The notes: generated by a model from the letters alone, not told the origin. A stretch of 64,000 bases of DNA from Pseudomonas bananamidigenes (GCF_001679645.1 NZ_LRUN01000050.1:1-64000), one strand, 5' to 3'; counted from the first letter of the stretch, positions 45,895-54,549 are shown. Translations and numbers: made by a program.

Positions 45895-45963
45895 ATGAAT
45901 CTGAATTTTGCGTTTGCTTGCATGATCGTCGTGTCGTTCGCGATTGCGTTGGGGCATGCGTGA
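45895..45963 (+). CDS. Possible 22-residue hydrophobic membrane peptide
   Basis: An ATG-to-TGA frame of 22 codons reads as one hydrophobic segment (NLNFAFACMIVVSFAIALGH). It lies between a DeoR gene on the left and the end of an AbrB-family membrane gene on the right. A CAGGA sequence is about 10 bases upstream. Small single-segment proteins like this often act as subunits or regulators of transporters, but there is no family evidence. Confidence 0.35.
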   Translation: MNLNFAFACMIVVSFAIALGHA

Positions 45964-45964
45964 T

Positions 45965-46984
45965 TCAGTCTGGCTTGGGGGCTCTGCGTAACTGCACCAG
46001 CAACGCCGGCGTAAAGTGCAACACCACCATCCGCACCAGATGGTGAGTGAGGATAAACACCACGTTCAACCCGCCACCGAATGCCACGATGGCAATGGTT
46101 TCGATTGCACCCGGCATGTAGGCCAGCCACAGCGACAACGCATCACTGCCCAGCAATCGCGCCGCCACTTCGGCGAATCCCGCCGCGACCAGAATCATCA
46201 ACCCCACCGACACCAGCGCCGCTCGCCCATGCCGTGCCAGCTCCGCAAGACCGAGGCCCTGGAAACGTGAGCCGATGCGCGCCCCGAGAATCACGGCCGC
46301 CAGATCGAGGCTCCAGTCCGGCATGTGAAAACCGTGCAGCCATCCCGACTTCAGGAACACGGCGGTCAGGATAATCGCCGTCAACATGAACGGCGCCGGC
46401 ACGCCTATGGCCAGCAGCAAACGCCCGACGATCACACTCAACAGGATCAGCCCGAATACGGTCAACGCCATGCCCGTGGACAGCGGATCGACATCGGCCA
46501 CCGCGACCGTTGCCTGACCGGGAATCAGCAGACTCACCAGCACCGTGATCAGCAGCAAACGCATCAGATGCACGATGATGACCTTGCTCGACGCCTGATG
46601 CGATTCCAGTAAATCGAACACCGCCGCCAGCGCCCCGGGATACACCGCCAGCAACGCATCCGTGCGGTTCCATCCGGCTCCGCGCGCCAGCCACCAGGCC
46701 GACAACATCACTTGCAGCGCCAGGCACAGCAGCAACACGCCGAGGCTTGGCAACATTGTCGAGACGGTCGCACTGTCCCAGGCTTCGAACATCAGCCCGG
46801 TGGCGATGCCCAGGGTGACCTGGATGTAACCCAGGCCATAAGGAGTCCTGGGCGCGAAGCCGAATCGAGTGGCCGCAAGCGCGGTGACAAGGATCGAGCC
46901 CAGCAGCAAGCCGTGGGGCACGCCTTCGAACTGCAACAGCGCGCCGAATCCGGCAGCGATCAACAGACACAGAATGGATTTCAT
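45965..46984 (-). CDS. AbrB-family (AmoA-like) multi-pass membrane protein
   Basis: 339-residue inner-membrane protein with about ten hydrophobic segments and two parallel halves. The repeat-type motifs are PHGLLLGSILVTALAATRFG and GVPAPFMLTAIILTAVFL; the end GLNVVFILTHHLVRMVVLHF is characteristic of the PF05145 family. Despite names such as AbrB regulator or ammonia monooxygenase, the family is of unknown function and behaves as a membrane protein. It is 28 bases after the HD gene in the same direction. Confidence 0.85.
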   Translation of the reverse strand: MKSILCLLIAAGFGALLQFEGVPHGLLLGSILVTALAATRFGFAPRTPYGLGYIQVTLGIATGLMFEAWDSATVSTMLPSLGVLLLCLALQVMLSAWWLARGAGWNRTDALLAVYPGALAAVFDLLESHQASSKVIIVHLMRLLLITVLVSLLIPGQATVAVADVDPLSTGMALTVFGLILLSVIVGRLLLAIGVPAPFMLTAIILTAVFLKSGWLHGFHMPDWSLDLAAVILGARIGSRFQGLGLAELARHGRAALVSVGLMILVAAGFAEVAARLLGSDALSLWLAYMPGAIETIAIVAFGGGLNVVFILTHHLVRMVVLHFTPALLVQLRRAPKPD

Positions 46985-47012
46985 GGTCGCCTTCCTGGCT
47001 ATTCAAATGACG

Positions 47013-47435
47013 TCAGGCGCGCAACCGTCCGATCGCCCGCCGATACTTTTCGATCCGCTCCAGATCCTCCCAACTTGGCGAGGCGATCCGCGACAGGTCG
47101 CTGTTCTCTTCCAGATCCGCCAGTTTCACCACCCTGCCGATGGGGTTCTGCGCCGCACGCTCGACGAAATCCTCGTAGGACTCGCCGGGCAATTTGGTCA
47201 CCGATTCGATGGCGGACAGCACCTCTTCGCTGAAACCTTCCTTGCGCAAATCTTCAAGGCTGATGCCGCAATCCTCGACCACATCGTGCAGCACCGCGAC
47301 GATGCGTTCTTCCAGGCTGCTCATGCGCAGCATGACTTTCAGCGGATGCAAAATGTACGGCGCCCCGCCCTTGTCCATCTGCCCGGCGTGGGCCGTGGCG
47401 GCAATGGCGATGGCGCGTTCCAGAGTCTGAGTCAT
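47013..47435 (-). CDS. Small HD-domain hydrolase, RelA/SpoT (MESH1)-like
   Basis: 140-residue protein with ALERAIAIAATAHAGQMDKGG-like start (from residue 5), then PYILHPLKVMLRM, and the HD motif VLHDVVEDCGIS. This is the fold of stand-alone (p)ppGpp hydrolases and related nucleotide phosphohydrolases. It has no synthetase domain. It lies in a minus-strand cluster with a small gene upstream and the membrane protein downstream. Confidence 0.82.
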   Translation of the reverse strand: MTQTLERAIAIAATAHAGQMDKGGAPYILHPLKVMLRMSSLEERIVAVLHDVVEDCGISLEDLRKEGFSEEVLSAIESVTKLPGESYEDFVERAAQNPIGRVVKLADLEENSDLSRIASPSWEDLERIEKYRRAIGRLRA

Positions 47436-47450
47436 GGGCGTTTCCTCGGG

Positions 47451-47840
47451 TCAGACGCCATACCGGCCGCCAATATAAAAATGACGCTTGAACCAGCGCC
47501 CGATCGCCTGCAAACGCCCGGTTGGCTGCGCAGGGTCTGCATAGCGCTGAAGAATCAGCGAAACCAGCTCCTCCTGTCTTTTGCCCGGGTGCGCATCCAG
47601 CAACTCGGCCACCCAGGGGCAATTGGCCTTCTTCAAATGCTCACGCCATTCACCGGGCCAGCCATCCAGCTCATCCAGCGCCAGCCACCGCGCACCACCC
47701 TGCTCGACATGCCCGCCGCCAATCGATTGCTCGAAACAGAACGGCGTCGCCGGTCGGGACAGGTCGATGCTGAAGATGTAGATGTCATGGGTCTTGTGCT
47801 GCGGCGTGGGGGCGTTGTTGCGGTGACCGATCTGAATCAT
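47451..47840 (-). CDS. Hypothetical protein
   Basis: 129 residues, no signal peptide. Features: SIDLSRPATPFCFEQSIGGG, WLALDELDGWPGEWREHLKK and a basic C-terminus (GRWFKRHFYIGGRYGV). The family was not recognised. ATG 47840 is used; it lies 15 bases upstream of the HD gene and may be co-transcribed. Confidence 0.6.
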   Translation of the reverse strand: MIQIGHRNNAPTPQHKTHDIYIFSIDLSRPATPFCFEQSIGGGHVEQGGARWLALDELDGWPGEWREHLKKANCPWVAELLDAHPGKRQEELVSLILQRYADPAQPTGRLQAIGRWFKRHFYIGGRYGV

Positions 47841-48001
47841 GGGCGGTTCCAATCCTTGGGCGCTAAGTACGTTCGATTGTTTCTCACTCTGTACACGCCG
47901 CGCAAATCAAAATCCTGATGGAACCTCCCGTACCCGCCCAATCTCGAAACCATAAGCGCCCCCACTCACGATCAAATAAGGCGCCATGGGAGAGTTCCGC
48001 G

Positions 48002-48433
48002 ATGAACATCCGACTGTTGCTCCTGATCGCCACTTTCGGCGTCATTCCCACGTGCGTCATGGCCGAGGGCTGCGACGTCAGGACCCGCTCCTCCAGCCCC
48101 TCGGTGCCCGCCGTGGAGACGCACAGCTGCTACGAATACGAAGGCATGCCGGTCAACGCGATCGACTGGTCATGCAGCAACGAAAGCAAGGACATGCTCA
48201 ACAGCAGCAAAACCAGGGTCAAACACTGCGCCGACCATTATCAGGCGTCGTGTATCGCCACCCTCACACAGGAATCCCTGGCGAACCCGCACTCCACCAG
48301 CAAGGACAACAACGCCAAAGCCCTGAACATCCCGGACAGCGCGCAAGTGACCACGTATTACTACGACATGGAGCATCTGGCGCAGGCGCGGATCGATTGT
48401 GAGAACGGGGGTGGGCATTGGAAGGCGAAATAA
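48002..48433 (+). CDS. Small secreted protein with six mature cysteines
   Basis: 143 residues with a signal peptide (NIRLLLLIATFGVIPTCVMA). The mature part has six Cys (EGCDV, HSCYEY, WSCSNES, KHCADHY, ASCIATL, DCENGGG), which suggests three disulfides in the periplasm or outside. The function was not recognised. It converges on the cysteine-repeat gene, with a shared terminator. Confidence 0.65.
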   Translation: MNIRLLLLIATFGVIPTCVMAEGCDVRTRSSSPSVPAVETHSCYEYEGMPVNAIDWSCSNESKDMLNSSKTRVKHCADHYQASCIATLTQESLANPHSTSKDNNAKALNIPDSAQVTTYYYDMEHLAQARIDCENGGGHWKAK

Positions 48434-48454
48434 CGGCGATTATGCGCCCATGAA

Positions 48455-48480
48455 AAAGGGACACCGACGGGTGTCCCTTT
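48455..48480. terminator. Two-way terminator between the two small secreted proteins
   Basis: AAAGGGACACC and GGTGTCCCTTT pair around GACG. The flanks carry A on the left and T on the right, so it can end both convergent transcripts. Confidence 0.85.
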
Positions 48481-48502
48481 CTGCTCTGAATTGCGCGTGG
48501 AT

Positions 48503-48916
48503 TCAGCGTTTCATGGCTTCGCACTGGTTGCGCAGGTCATGATCGCCGATGGACGAACAACTGCTGCCCTTCTTCGCCTCACAAAAGGCGCGCTGGTCGT
48601 GATCGCCGATGCTTGAACAGGAACTGCCTTTCTCCGCTTCGCAGGCTGCACGCATGTCGTGATCACCGATGGACGAACAACTGCTGCCTTTTCTGGCCTC
48701 GCAATAGGCGCGCTGGTCATGATCGCCGATGCTTGAGCAGGAACTGCCTTTCTCCGCTTCACAGGCTGAACGCATGTCATGGTCGCCGATGGAAGAACAA
48801 CTGCTGCCTTCCTGCGTGGCCTCACAATAACTGCGCTTGTCGTGATCACTGATGCTGGAACAACTGGCGCAAACGTAACCGCTGAACAGCAACAACATCG
48901 CAAGAATCAGTTTCAT
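48503..48916 (-). CDS. Secreted protein of six cysteine-paired 20-residue repeats
   Basis: 137 residues: a signal peptide (KLILAMLLLFSGYVCA) followed by six repeats of about 20 residues, typically SSCSSIGDHDxRxxCEAxKG. In each, two Cys are spaced C-x11-C (19/31, 40/52, 60/72, 80/92, 100/112, 120/132). Regular pairing suggests one disulfide per repeat and a rod-like export product. The start is ATG 48916. I recall short bacterial proteins with similar C-x-I-x-D-x-D-x-R motifs, but no function. No neighbour with clear co-function except the other small secreted Cys protein. Confidence 0.8.
   Translation of the reverse strand: MKLILAMLLLFSGYVCASCSSISDHDKRSYCEATQEGSSCSSIGDHDMRSACEAEKGSSCSSIGDHDQRAYCEARKGSSCSSIGDHDMRAACEAEKGSSCSSIGDHDQRAFCEAKKGSSCSSIGDHDLRNQCEAMKR
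48506..48865 (-). repeat. Six-unit 60-bp tandem repeat inside the cysteine-repeat gene
   Basis: Units 2 and 4 (DMR.ACEAEKG) and units 3 and 5 (DQRA.CEA.KG) are more alike than neighbours, so a 120-bp two-unit block was probably duplicated. The first and last units are the most diverged, as usual for arrays growing in the middle. Confidence 0.85.
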
Positions 48917-49069
48917 CTCACACTTCCTTGGGCTTGCCGGGAAACAGCCTGGCACTGGTTGACTCGTTCAAAATGGGCGTCGCGACACGCCATCAAATTG
49001 ACATCAGTTTTGAGGAAAGTTCCGAGACGAGTGAAGTACCGAGTTTCGCGATCTGAAAGCCTTGTACCC

Positions 49070-49100
49070 GTGGCGAGGGAGCTTGCTCCCGCTGGACTGC
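49070..49100. repeat. Single REP half, GTGGCGAGGGAGC family
   Basis: GTGGCGAGGGAGCTTGCTCC is present once, without the inverted partner found elsewhere. Confidence 0.7.
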
Positions 49101-49117
49101 GAAGCAGGCCTGCATAT

Positions 49118-49148
49118 GAAAAAGAGAAACCGCATCTCTGCGGTTTCT
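49118..49148 (-). terminator. Intrinsic terminator of the puuR-like gene
   Basis: AGAAACCGCA/TGCGGTTTCT is a perfect 10-bp stem with loop TCTC. On the minus strand it is followed by a T-rich stretch (CTCTTTTTC). It lies about 40 bases after the stop of the regulator. Confidence 0.85.
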
Positions 49149-49185
49149 ACTGGGCATCGCATTTTGCGTTGACGAATTATCCGAA

Positions 49186-49734
49186 TCAAAAATTCGCCGG
49201 CGTATTCGCACTGATAATTTCCGCCTCATCCGCCCCGATATTCCGGAACTTGTGCGGCAGCGTCGTCGGAAAGTAATACCCGTCCCCCGCACTCAACACG
49301 CTCACCTGCCCGTCCACCGTCAACTCGACCGTGCCACGGGTCACCAGTCCGCACTCCTCACCCTCGGTGTGAACAATCGGCTCTTCCCCGGAGCTCGCGC
49401 CCGGCGCGTATTGCTCGCGCAGCAGGCGCATCTGGCGGCTGGGCACCGAGGCGCCGATGAGCAGCAGGCGCAGGCCGTGGCGGCCGAGGTCGGGTTGTTC
49501 GTTGGCGCGGAAGACGTATTGGTGTTCGCGCGGCGGCTGGTCGAAGGTGAAGAAGTCGGCCAGGGACATCGGAATGCCTTCGAGCAGCTTTTTCAGGGAG
49601 CTGACGGAAGGACTGACACGATTCTGTTCGATCAGGGAGATGGTGGCATTGGTCACGCCGCTACGCCGGGCCAGCTCGCGCTGGGAGAGTTTGTAGCTTT
49701 CGCGTACTAGTTTGAGTCGAGAACCCGTATCCAT
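49186..49734 (-). CDS. puuR: PuuR-like regulator: XRE helix-turn-helix plus cupin
   Basis: 182 residues. An XRE-type helix-turn-helix (GSRLKLVRESYKLSQRELAR, VTNATISLIEQNRVSPS) is followed by a cupin (TEGEECGLVTRGTVELTVDG). This architecture and its place beside puuB and puuC match the putrescine-responsive repressor PuuR. E. coli PuuR senses putrescine and represses the puu genes. The gene symbol is by homology and context. Confidence 0.83.
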   Translation of the reverse strand: MDTGSRLKLVRESYKLSQRELARRSGVTNATISLIEQNRVSPSVSSLKKLLEGIPMSLADFFTFDQPPREHQYVFRANEQPDLGRHGLRLLLIGASVPSRQMRLLREQYAPGASSGEEPIVHTEGEECGLVTRGTVELTVDGQVSVLSAGDGYYFPTTLPHKFRNIGADEAEIISANTPANF

Positions 49735-50047
49735 GACAGCCTTATGTGAGAACGACTTAAGGGTAATGGGGGTGGGTGGCGGGTGCCGCGCAAGGCGCGC
49801 GGATCACGTTGCTCCCGTGTCCCGGAACCGTGAAAGGCGGCTATTAAATCACGTTTGTCGGTGTTGCTCAGCAGGTTCGATGGACGGTGGGTGAAAAGAG
49901 CCTGCTGCTGGTAATTGCGGGTCAGGCACAAGACCTGTGGGAGCGAGCTTGCTCGCGATTGGGCGGCACATTCAACATCCCTTTTGCTGATAGACCGCTT
50001 TCGCGAGCAAGCTCGCTCCCACAGGGTTTGTGGTGTTGCTTGCCAAG
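49735..50047. other. Gap between puuR and puuB with a REP pair
   Basis: The left part must hold the puuR promoter; no clear consensus was found. The REP pair at 49934-50025 occupies the right part. No coding sequence is supported. Confidence 0.6.
49934..50025. repeat. Paired REP element, GTGGGAGCGAGC family
   Basis: CCTGTGGGAGCGAGCTTGCT and inverted GCGAGCAAGCTCGCTCCCAC flank about 45 bases. Confidence 0.9.
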
Positions 50048-50084
50048 TAAAAAACCGGCGGCGCCTGTGCGGGGCCACCGCCGG
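50048..50084 (-). terminator. Intrinsic terminator of puuB
   Basis: CCGGCGG/CCGCCGG stem with a 16-base loop; on the minus strand six T residues follow. The stop of puuB is 10 bases before the stem. Confidence 0.85.
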
Positions 50085-50093
50085 GGAGGTAAA

Positions 50094-51377
50094 TCAGATG
50101 CCGAAACGGTCACGCAGCGAGTAATACACCGCGCCAAGGGCGGTCAGCGGCGCGGAGAACGTGCGACCGCCGATCATCGGCATGTGCGGAAGCGAGGCGA
50201 AAGCATCGAAGCGTTCGGCGTCGCCGCGGATCATTTCCGAGATCAGTTTGCCGGCCAGGTGCGAACAGGTGACGCCGTGGCCGCTGTAGCCCTGCATGTA
50301 GTAGGCATTTTTCTCGATACGGCCGAATTGCGGCATGCGCGACATGGTCAGCAGGAAGTTGCCGGTCCAGCGGTAGTCGATTTTCACGTCCTTGAGCTGC
50401 GGGAAGGTCTTGAGCATTTTCGGACGGATCAGGGTTTCGATGTCGTCCGGTTCACGGGCGCCATACACCACACCGCCGCCGTAAAGCAGACGGTTGTCGG
50501 CGGTCAGACGGTAGTAGTCGAGCAGGTAGTTGCAATCTTCGACGCAGTAGTTATTGGTGATCAGGCTGCGGGCCTGCTTTTCGGTCAGCGGTTCGGTGAC
50601 GCAGATCTGCGAGCCGCACGGCATGCTCTTGGCGGTCACGCGGTTATCGAGGCCTTGCGGCAGGTAGGCGTTGCCGGCGATCAGCAGGTACTTGGCGCGG
50701 ACCTGGCCTTTGGCGGTGCGCACGACGTTCGGCTCACCGTACTTGATTTCCACCGCAGCGGATTGCTCGTAGATCTTGCCACCCAGACGCACGATGGCCG
50801 CGGCCTCACCGAGGGCCAGGTTCAGCGGGTGAATGTGGCCGCCCTGCATGTCCAGCAGCCCGCCGACATAGGCGTCGGAACCGACTTCGCGACGGATGTC
50901 CGCCGCGTCGAGCAGCTTCAGATTACGGTTGCCGTACCGCTCCCAGTTGCGTTTCTGCTCGGCCAGACCATTGAGCTGTTTCTTGTTCATCGCGGCGAAG
51001 ATACCGCCCGGGCGGTAGTCGCACTTGATGTCGTATTCCTTGATGCGCGAACGGATGATGTCGGCGCCTTCGAAGATCATGCTGCCGAGGATTTCGGCGG
51101 TCTTGTCGCCGTAGCGCTCTTCGATCACGTCGACATCGCGGCTGTAGGAGTTGACCAGTTGACCGCCATTGCGACCGCTGGCGCCGTAGCCGACTTTCGC
51201 CGCTTCCAGCACCGTCACTTTATAGCCGGCTTCGCTCAGGAACAGCGCCGAGGACAGGCCGGTGTAGCCGGCGCCGATGATGCAGACGTCGCACTCCACC
51301 GACTCTTCGAGGACCGGGAAATCGATCACTTCGTTGCGGGTGGCGGCGTAGTAGCTGTTCACGTGTTGTTGCTTCAT
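50094..51377 (-). CDS. puuB: Gamma-glutamylputrescine oxidase
   Basis: 427-residue flavoprotein; oxidises gamma-glutamylputrescine to gamma-glutamyl-gamma-aminobutyraldehyde. The FAD motif is CDVCIIGAGYTGLSSALFLS near residue 28, followed by VGYGASGRNGGQLVNSYS. The C-terminus has MQGYSGHGVTCSHLAGKL. ATG 51377 is the start before the conserved HVNSYYAATRN. It is downstream of puuC by 52 bases in the same direction. Confidence 0.92.
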   Translation of the reverse strand: MKQQHVNSYYAATRNEVIDFPVLEESVECDVCIIGAGYTGLSSALFLSEAGYKVTVLEAAKVGYGASGRNGGQLVNSYSRDVDVIEERYGDKTAEILGSMIFEGADIIRSRIKEYDIKCDYRPGGIFAAMNKKQLNGLAEQKRNWERYGNRNLKLLDAADIRREVGSDAYVGGLLDMQGGHIHPLNLALGEAAAIVRLGGKIYEQSAAVEIKYGEPNVVRTAKGQVRAKYLLIAGNAYLPQGLDNRVTAKSMPCGSQICVTEPLTEKQARSLITNNYCVEDCNYLLDYYRLTADNRLLYGGGVVYGAREPDDIETLIRPKMLKTFPQLKDVKIDYRWTGNFLLTMSRMPQFGRIEKNAYYMQGYSGHGVTCSHLAGKLISEMIRGDAERFDAFASLPHMPMIGGRTFSAPLTALGAVYYSLRDRFGI

Positions 51378-51429
51378 TTTTTTATTCTCCGAAGGCCGCC
51401 GGTTGCAGGCGGCCACCGTTGTAAAAGAG

Positions 51430-52920
51430 TCAGAGCTTGATCCAGGTCGCTTTCAGCTCGGTGTACTTGTCGAACGCGTGCAGCGATTTGTCGCGCCCGT
51501 TGCCCGACTGTTTGAAACCACCGAACGGCGCGGTCATGTCGCCGCCGTCGTACTGGTTGACCCACACGCTGCCGGCGCGCAGGCCACGGGCGAAGGTGTG
51601 GGCCTTGCTCAGGTTGCTGGTCCAGACCCCGGCGGCGAGGCCGAAGATACTGTCGTTGGCGATCTGCAGCGCTTCCTCGACAGTGTCGAAGGTGATCAGC
51701 GACAGCACGGGGCCGAAGATTTCTTCCTTGGCGATGGTCATGGCATTGGTCACGCCGTCGAAAATCGTCGGCTCGACGTAGGTGCCACCGGTCTCTTCGA
51801 GGGCGCGTCGGCCACCGGCGATCAGTTCGGCGCCCTGCTCCCGGCCAATGCTGATGTAGCGCAGCACGTTGTCCAGTTGACGCTGATCGACCACGGCGCC
51901 GACATTGGTTGCCGGATCGAGGGCGTGGCCCGGCTTCCAAGCTTGCAGTGCTTCCACCAGCAGCGGGATGAATTGCTCGCGAATCGAGCGCTCCACCAGC
52001 AGGCGCGAGCCGGCGGTGCAGACTTCACCCTGGTTGAATGCAATGGCGCCAGCCGCCGCTTGTGCTGCCGCGCGCAAGTCCGGTGCATCGGCGAACACCA
52101 CGTTCGGGCTCTTGCCCCCGGCTTCGAGCCAGACGCGTTTCATGTTGCTTTGGCCGGCATAAATCATCAGTTGCTTGGCAATTGCCGTGGAGCCGGTGAA
52201 GGCCAGCACGTCGACGTCCATGTGCAGCGCCAACGCCTTGCCGACGGTATGACCGAAGCCTGGCAGGACGTTGAACACGCCTTTCGGAATGCCGGCATCC
52301 AGCGCCAGTTGCGCGATGCGGATCGCGGTCAACGGGGATTTTTCCGAAGGCTTGAGGATGAACGAGTTGCCTGCCGCCAGCGCCGGGGCGAATTTCCAGC
52401 TGGCCATGATCAGCGGGAAGTTCCACGGCACGATGGCCGCGACCACGCCGGACGGCTCGCGGGTCACCAGACCGAGCTGATCGTGCGGGGTGGCGGCGAC
52501 TTCGTCGTAGATCTTGTCGATGGCCTCGGCGCTCCAGCGGATCGCGTTGGCGGTCGCCGGGATGTCGATGCTCATCGAATCGCTGATCGGTTTGCCCATG
52601 TCGAGGGTTTCGAGCAGCGCCAGTTCTTCCTGGTGTTGCAGGATCAGGTCGGCAAAGCGGATCAGGATGCGCTTGCGCTCGGCCGGGGCCTTGTTGGCCC
52701 ACACGCCGGAATTGAAGGACTGGCGCGCGACTTCGACGGCGAGGTTGGCATCGGCTTCATCGGTGCTGGCCACGGAGGCCAGGAAACGGCCGTCGACGGG
52801 GCTCAGGCACTCGAAGGTGGCGCCGCTGATGGCCGGGCGGTATTCGCCGTTGATGAAGGCGCGGGATTCAATGGTCAGGGACTGGAAGCGTTGTTCCCAG
52901 TCGTTGCGGGTCATGGTCAT
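51430..52920 (-). CDS. puuC: Gamma-glutamyl-gamma-aminobutyraldehyde dehydrogenase
   Basis: NAD(P)-dependent aldehyde dehydrogenase, 496 residues, making gamma-glutamyl-GABA in the Puu pathway. The general base Glu is in LEAGGKSPNVV and the nucleophile Cys in NQGEVCTAGSRLLVE. The cofactor region PWNFPLIMASWKFAPALAAG is intact. It is upstream of puuB in the minus-strand cluster. Confidence 0.92.
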   Translation of the reverse strand: MTMTRNDWEQRFQSLTIESRAFINGEYRPAISGATFECLSPVDGRFLASVASTDEADANLAVEVARQSFNSGVWANKAPAERKRILIRFADLILQHQEELALLETLDMGKPISDSMSIDIPATANAIRWSAEAIDKIYDEVAATPHDQLGLVTREPSGVVAAIVPWNFPLIMASWKFAPALAAGNSFILKPSEKSPLTAIRIAQLALDAGIPKGVFNVLPGFGHTVGKALALHMDVDVLAFTGSTAIAKQLMIYAGQSNMKRVWLEAGGKSPNVVFADAPDLRAAAQAAAGAIAFNQGEVCTAGSRLLVERSIREQFIPLLVEALQAWKPGHALDPATNVGAVVDQRQLDNVLRYISIGREQGAELIAGGRRALEETGGTYVEPTIFDGVTNAMTIAKEEIFGPVLSLITFDTVEEALQIANDSIFGLAAGVWTSNLSKAHTFARGLRAGSVWVNQYDGGDMTAPFGGFKQSGNGRDKSLHAFDKYTELKATWIKL

Positions 52921-52981
52921 GGGGGTGGCTCGACGCGGGGGAATTTGGGGGTGTCAGGGTCTGTGTTCGGCTTGAGAGGGC

Positions 52982-53161
52982 TGCCCTCACCCTAGCCCTC
53001 TCCCGGGGGGAGAGGGGACCGACCGGGGGATGCTGGAGAGCTCCGCCGACCTGAAAAATCTTTGCCGAATCCATAATCGACTGGATCGGTCAGGTCGCCG
53101 GAAATCCCGAGACAACTCGGTCAGTCCCCTCTCCCTTCGGGAGAGGGTTAGGGTGAGGGGC
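52982..53161. repeat. Nested inverted repeat of about 180 bp (MITE/BIME-like)
   Basis: The ends CCCTCACCCTAGCCCTCTCC (52984) and its inverted copy ending AGGGTTAGGGTGAGGG (53159) pair across about 175 bases. An inner pair CGACCTGA/TCAGGTCG (53047-53054 with 53090-53097) makes it a nested cruciform. It is unlike the two REP families here. It lies 11 bases from the stop of the synthetase gene, so it may also act as terminator. Confidence 0.85.
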
Positions 53162-53172
53162 TTTTGAAGGCC

Positions 53173-54549
53173 TCACACCGTATGCAGATACCAGTTGTAC
53201 TCAAGGTCAGAGATCGAATTTTCGAACTCCGCCAGCTCGCTTTCCTTGCACGCGACGAAGACGTCGATGTACATCGGGTCGATGTATTTCGCCATGACTT
53301 CGCTGTCGTCCAGCACACGCAGGGCGTCACGCAGGTTGTTCGGCAGGCTCTGCTCGTTCTGTTCGTAAGAGTTGCCTTCGGTCGGGGCCGGCGGCTCGAT
53401 CTTGTTGGTCAGGCCGTGATGCACGCCCGCCAGCACCGATGCCATCAGCAGGTACGGGTTGGCGTCGGCACCGGCCACGCGGTGCTCGATGCGCACGGCA
53501 TCCGGCGAACCGGTCGGTACGCGCACGGCCACGGTGCGGTTGTCGATGCCCCAGCTCGGCGAATTCGGCACATAGAACTGCGCACCGAAACGACGGTAGG
53601 AGTTGACGTTGGGGCACAGGAAAGCCATTTGCGCCGGCAGGGTCTCCAGCACACCGCCGATCGCGTGACGCAGCGCGACGTTCTGCTCGGGATCCTCACT
53701 GGCGAAGATGTTGTTGCCTTCCTTGTCCAGAATCGAAATGTGTACGTGCAGACCGTTGCCCGCCTGGCCCGGATACGGCTTGGCCATGAAGGTGGTGTCC
53801 ATCTCGTGGTCGTAGGCGATGTTTTTCACCAGACGCTTGAGCAGGATCGCGTATTCGCAGGCCTTGATCGGGTCGGACACGTGGTGCAGGTTGACTTCGA
53901 ACTGCGCCGGGGCGCTTTCCTTGACGATGGCGTCAGCCGGAATGCCCTGCTCTTTCGCGCCTTCGAGGATGTCCTGCAGGCAGTCGACGTATTCGTCGAG
54001 GTCATCGATCAGGTAAACCTGGGTCGACACCGGACGCTTGCCCGACACCGGTGAACGCGGCGATTGCGGACGGCCGTTCACGTTGTCCTGGTCGATCAGG
54101 TAGAACTCGAGTTCGAACGCGGCGCAGATGGTCAGGCCCAGTTCGTCGAATTTGCGCACCACGTTGGCCAGCACTTCACGCGGGTCGGCGAAGAACGGCT
54201 CGCCTTCCAGTTCGTGCATGGTCATCAGCAGTTGAGCGGTCGGGCGCTTCTGCCAGGGTTCGATGCTCAGGGTGCCGGGGATCGGGTAGCAGATGCGGTC
54301 GGCGTCGCCGATGTCCAGGCCCAGGCCGGTGCTTTCCACCGTGGAGCCGTTGATGTCGAGGGCAAAGAGCGAGGCCGGCAGGTTGATGCCTTTCTCGTAA
54401 ACCTTGTGAAGACTGGTGCGCTCGATGCGCTTGCCGCGCACCACACCGTTCATGTCTGCAATCAGAAGGTCGACGTACAAAACCTCAGGATGTTTCTTAA
54501 GGAATGCGTTTGCTTCGTTGAGTTGAACGGCACGCAGAGGGACCGACAT
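53173..54549 (-). CDS. Gamma-glutamylputrescine synthetase
   Basis: 458-residue glutamine-synthetase-fold enzyme linking glutamate to putrescine (PuuA/SpuI type), first step of the gamma-glutamyl route. Domain order is normal, with LYVDLLIADMNGVVRGKRIE at the start, ELEFYLIDQDNVNG, the ATP-site region AMAKPY.. (TTFMAKPYPGQAGNGLHVHI), CPNVNSYRRFGAQFY and SWGIDNRTVAVRVP. It is divergent from the PuuD-type hydrolase gene, as spuI and spuA are in P. aeruginosa. Confidence 0.9.
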   Translation of the reverse strand: MSVPLRAVQLNEANAFLKKHPEVLYVDLLIADMNGVVRGKRIERTSLHKVYEKGINLPASLFALDINGSTVESTGLGLDIGDADRICYPIPGTLSIEPWQKRPTAQLLMTMHELEGEPFFADPREVLANVVRKFDELGLTICAAFELEFYLIDQDNVNGRPQSPRSPVSGKRPVSTQVYLIDDLDEYVDCLQDILEGAKEQGIPADAIVKESAPAQFEVNLHHVSDPIKACEYAILLKRLVKNIAYDHEMDTTFMAKPYPGQAGNGLHVHISILDKEGNNIFASEDPEQNVALRHAIGGVLETLPAQMAFLCPNVNSYRRFGAQFYVPNSPSWGIDNRTVAVRVPTGSPDAVRIEHRVAGADANPYLLMASVLAGVHHGLTNKIEPPAPTEGNSYEQNEQSLPNNLRDALRVLDDSEVMAKYIDPMYIDVFVACKESELAEFENSISDLEYNWYLHTV

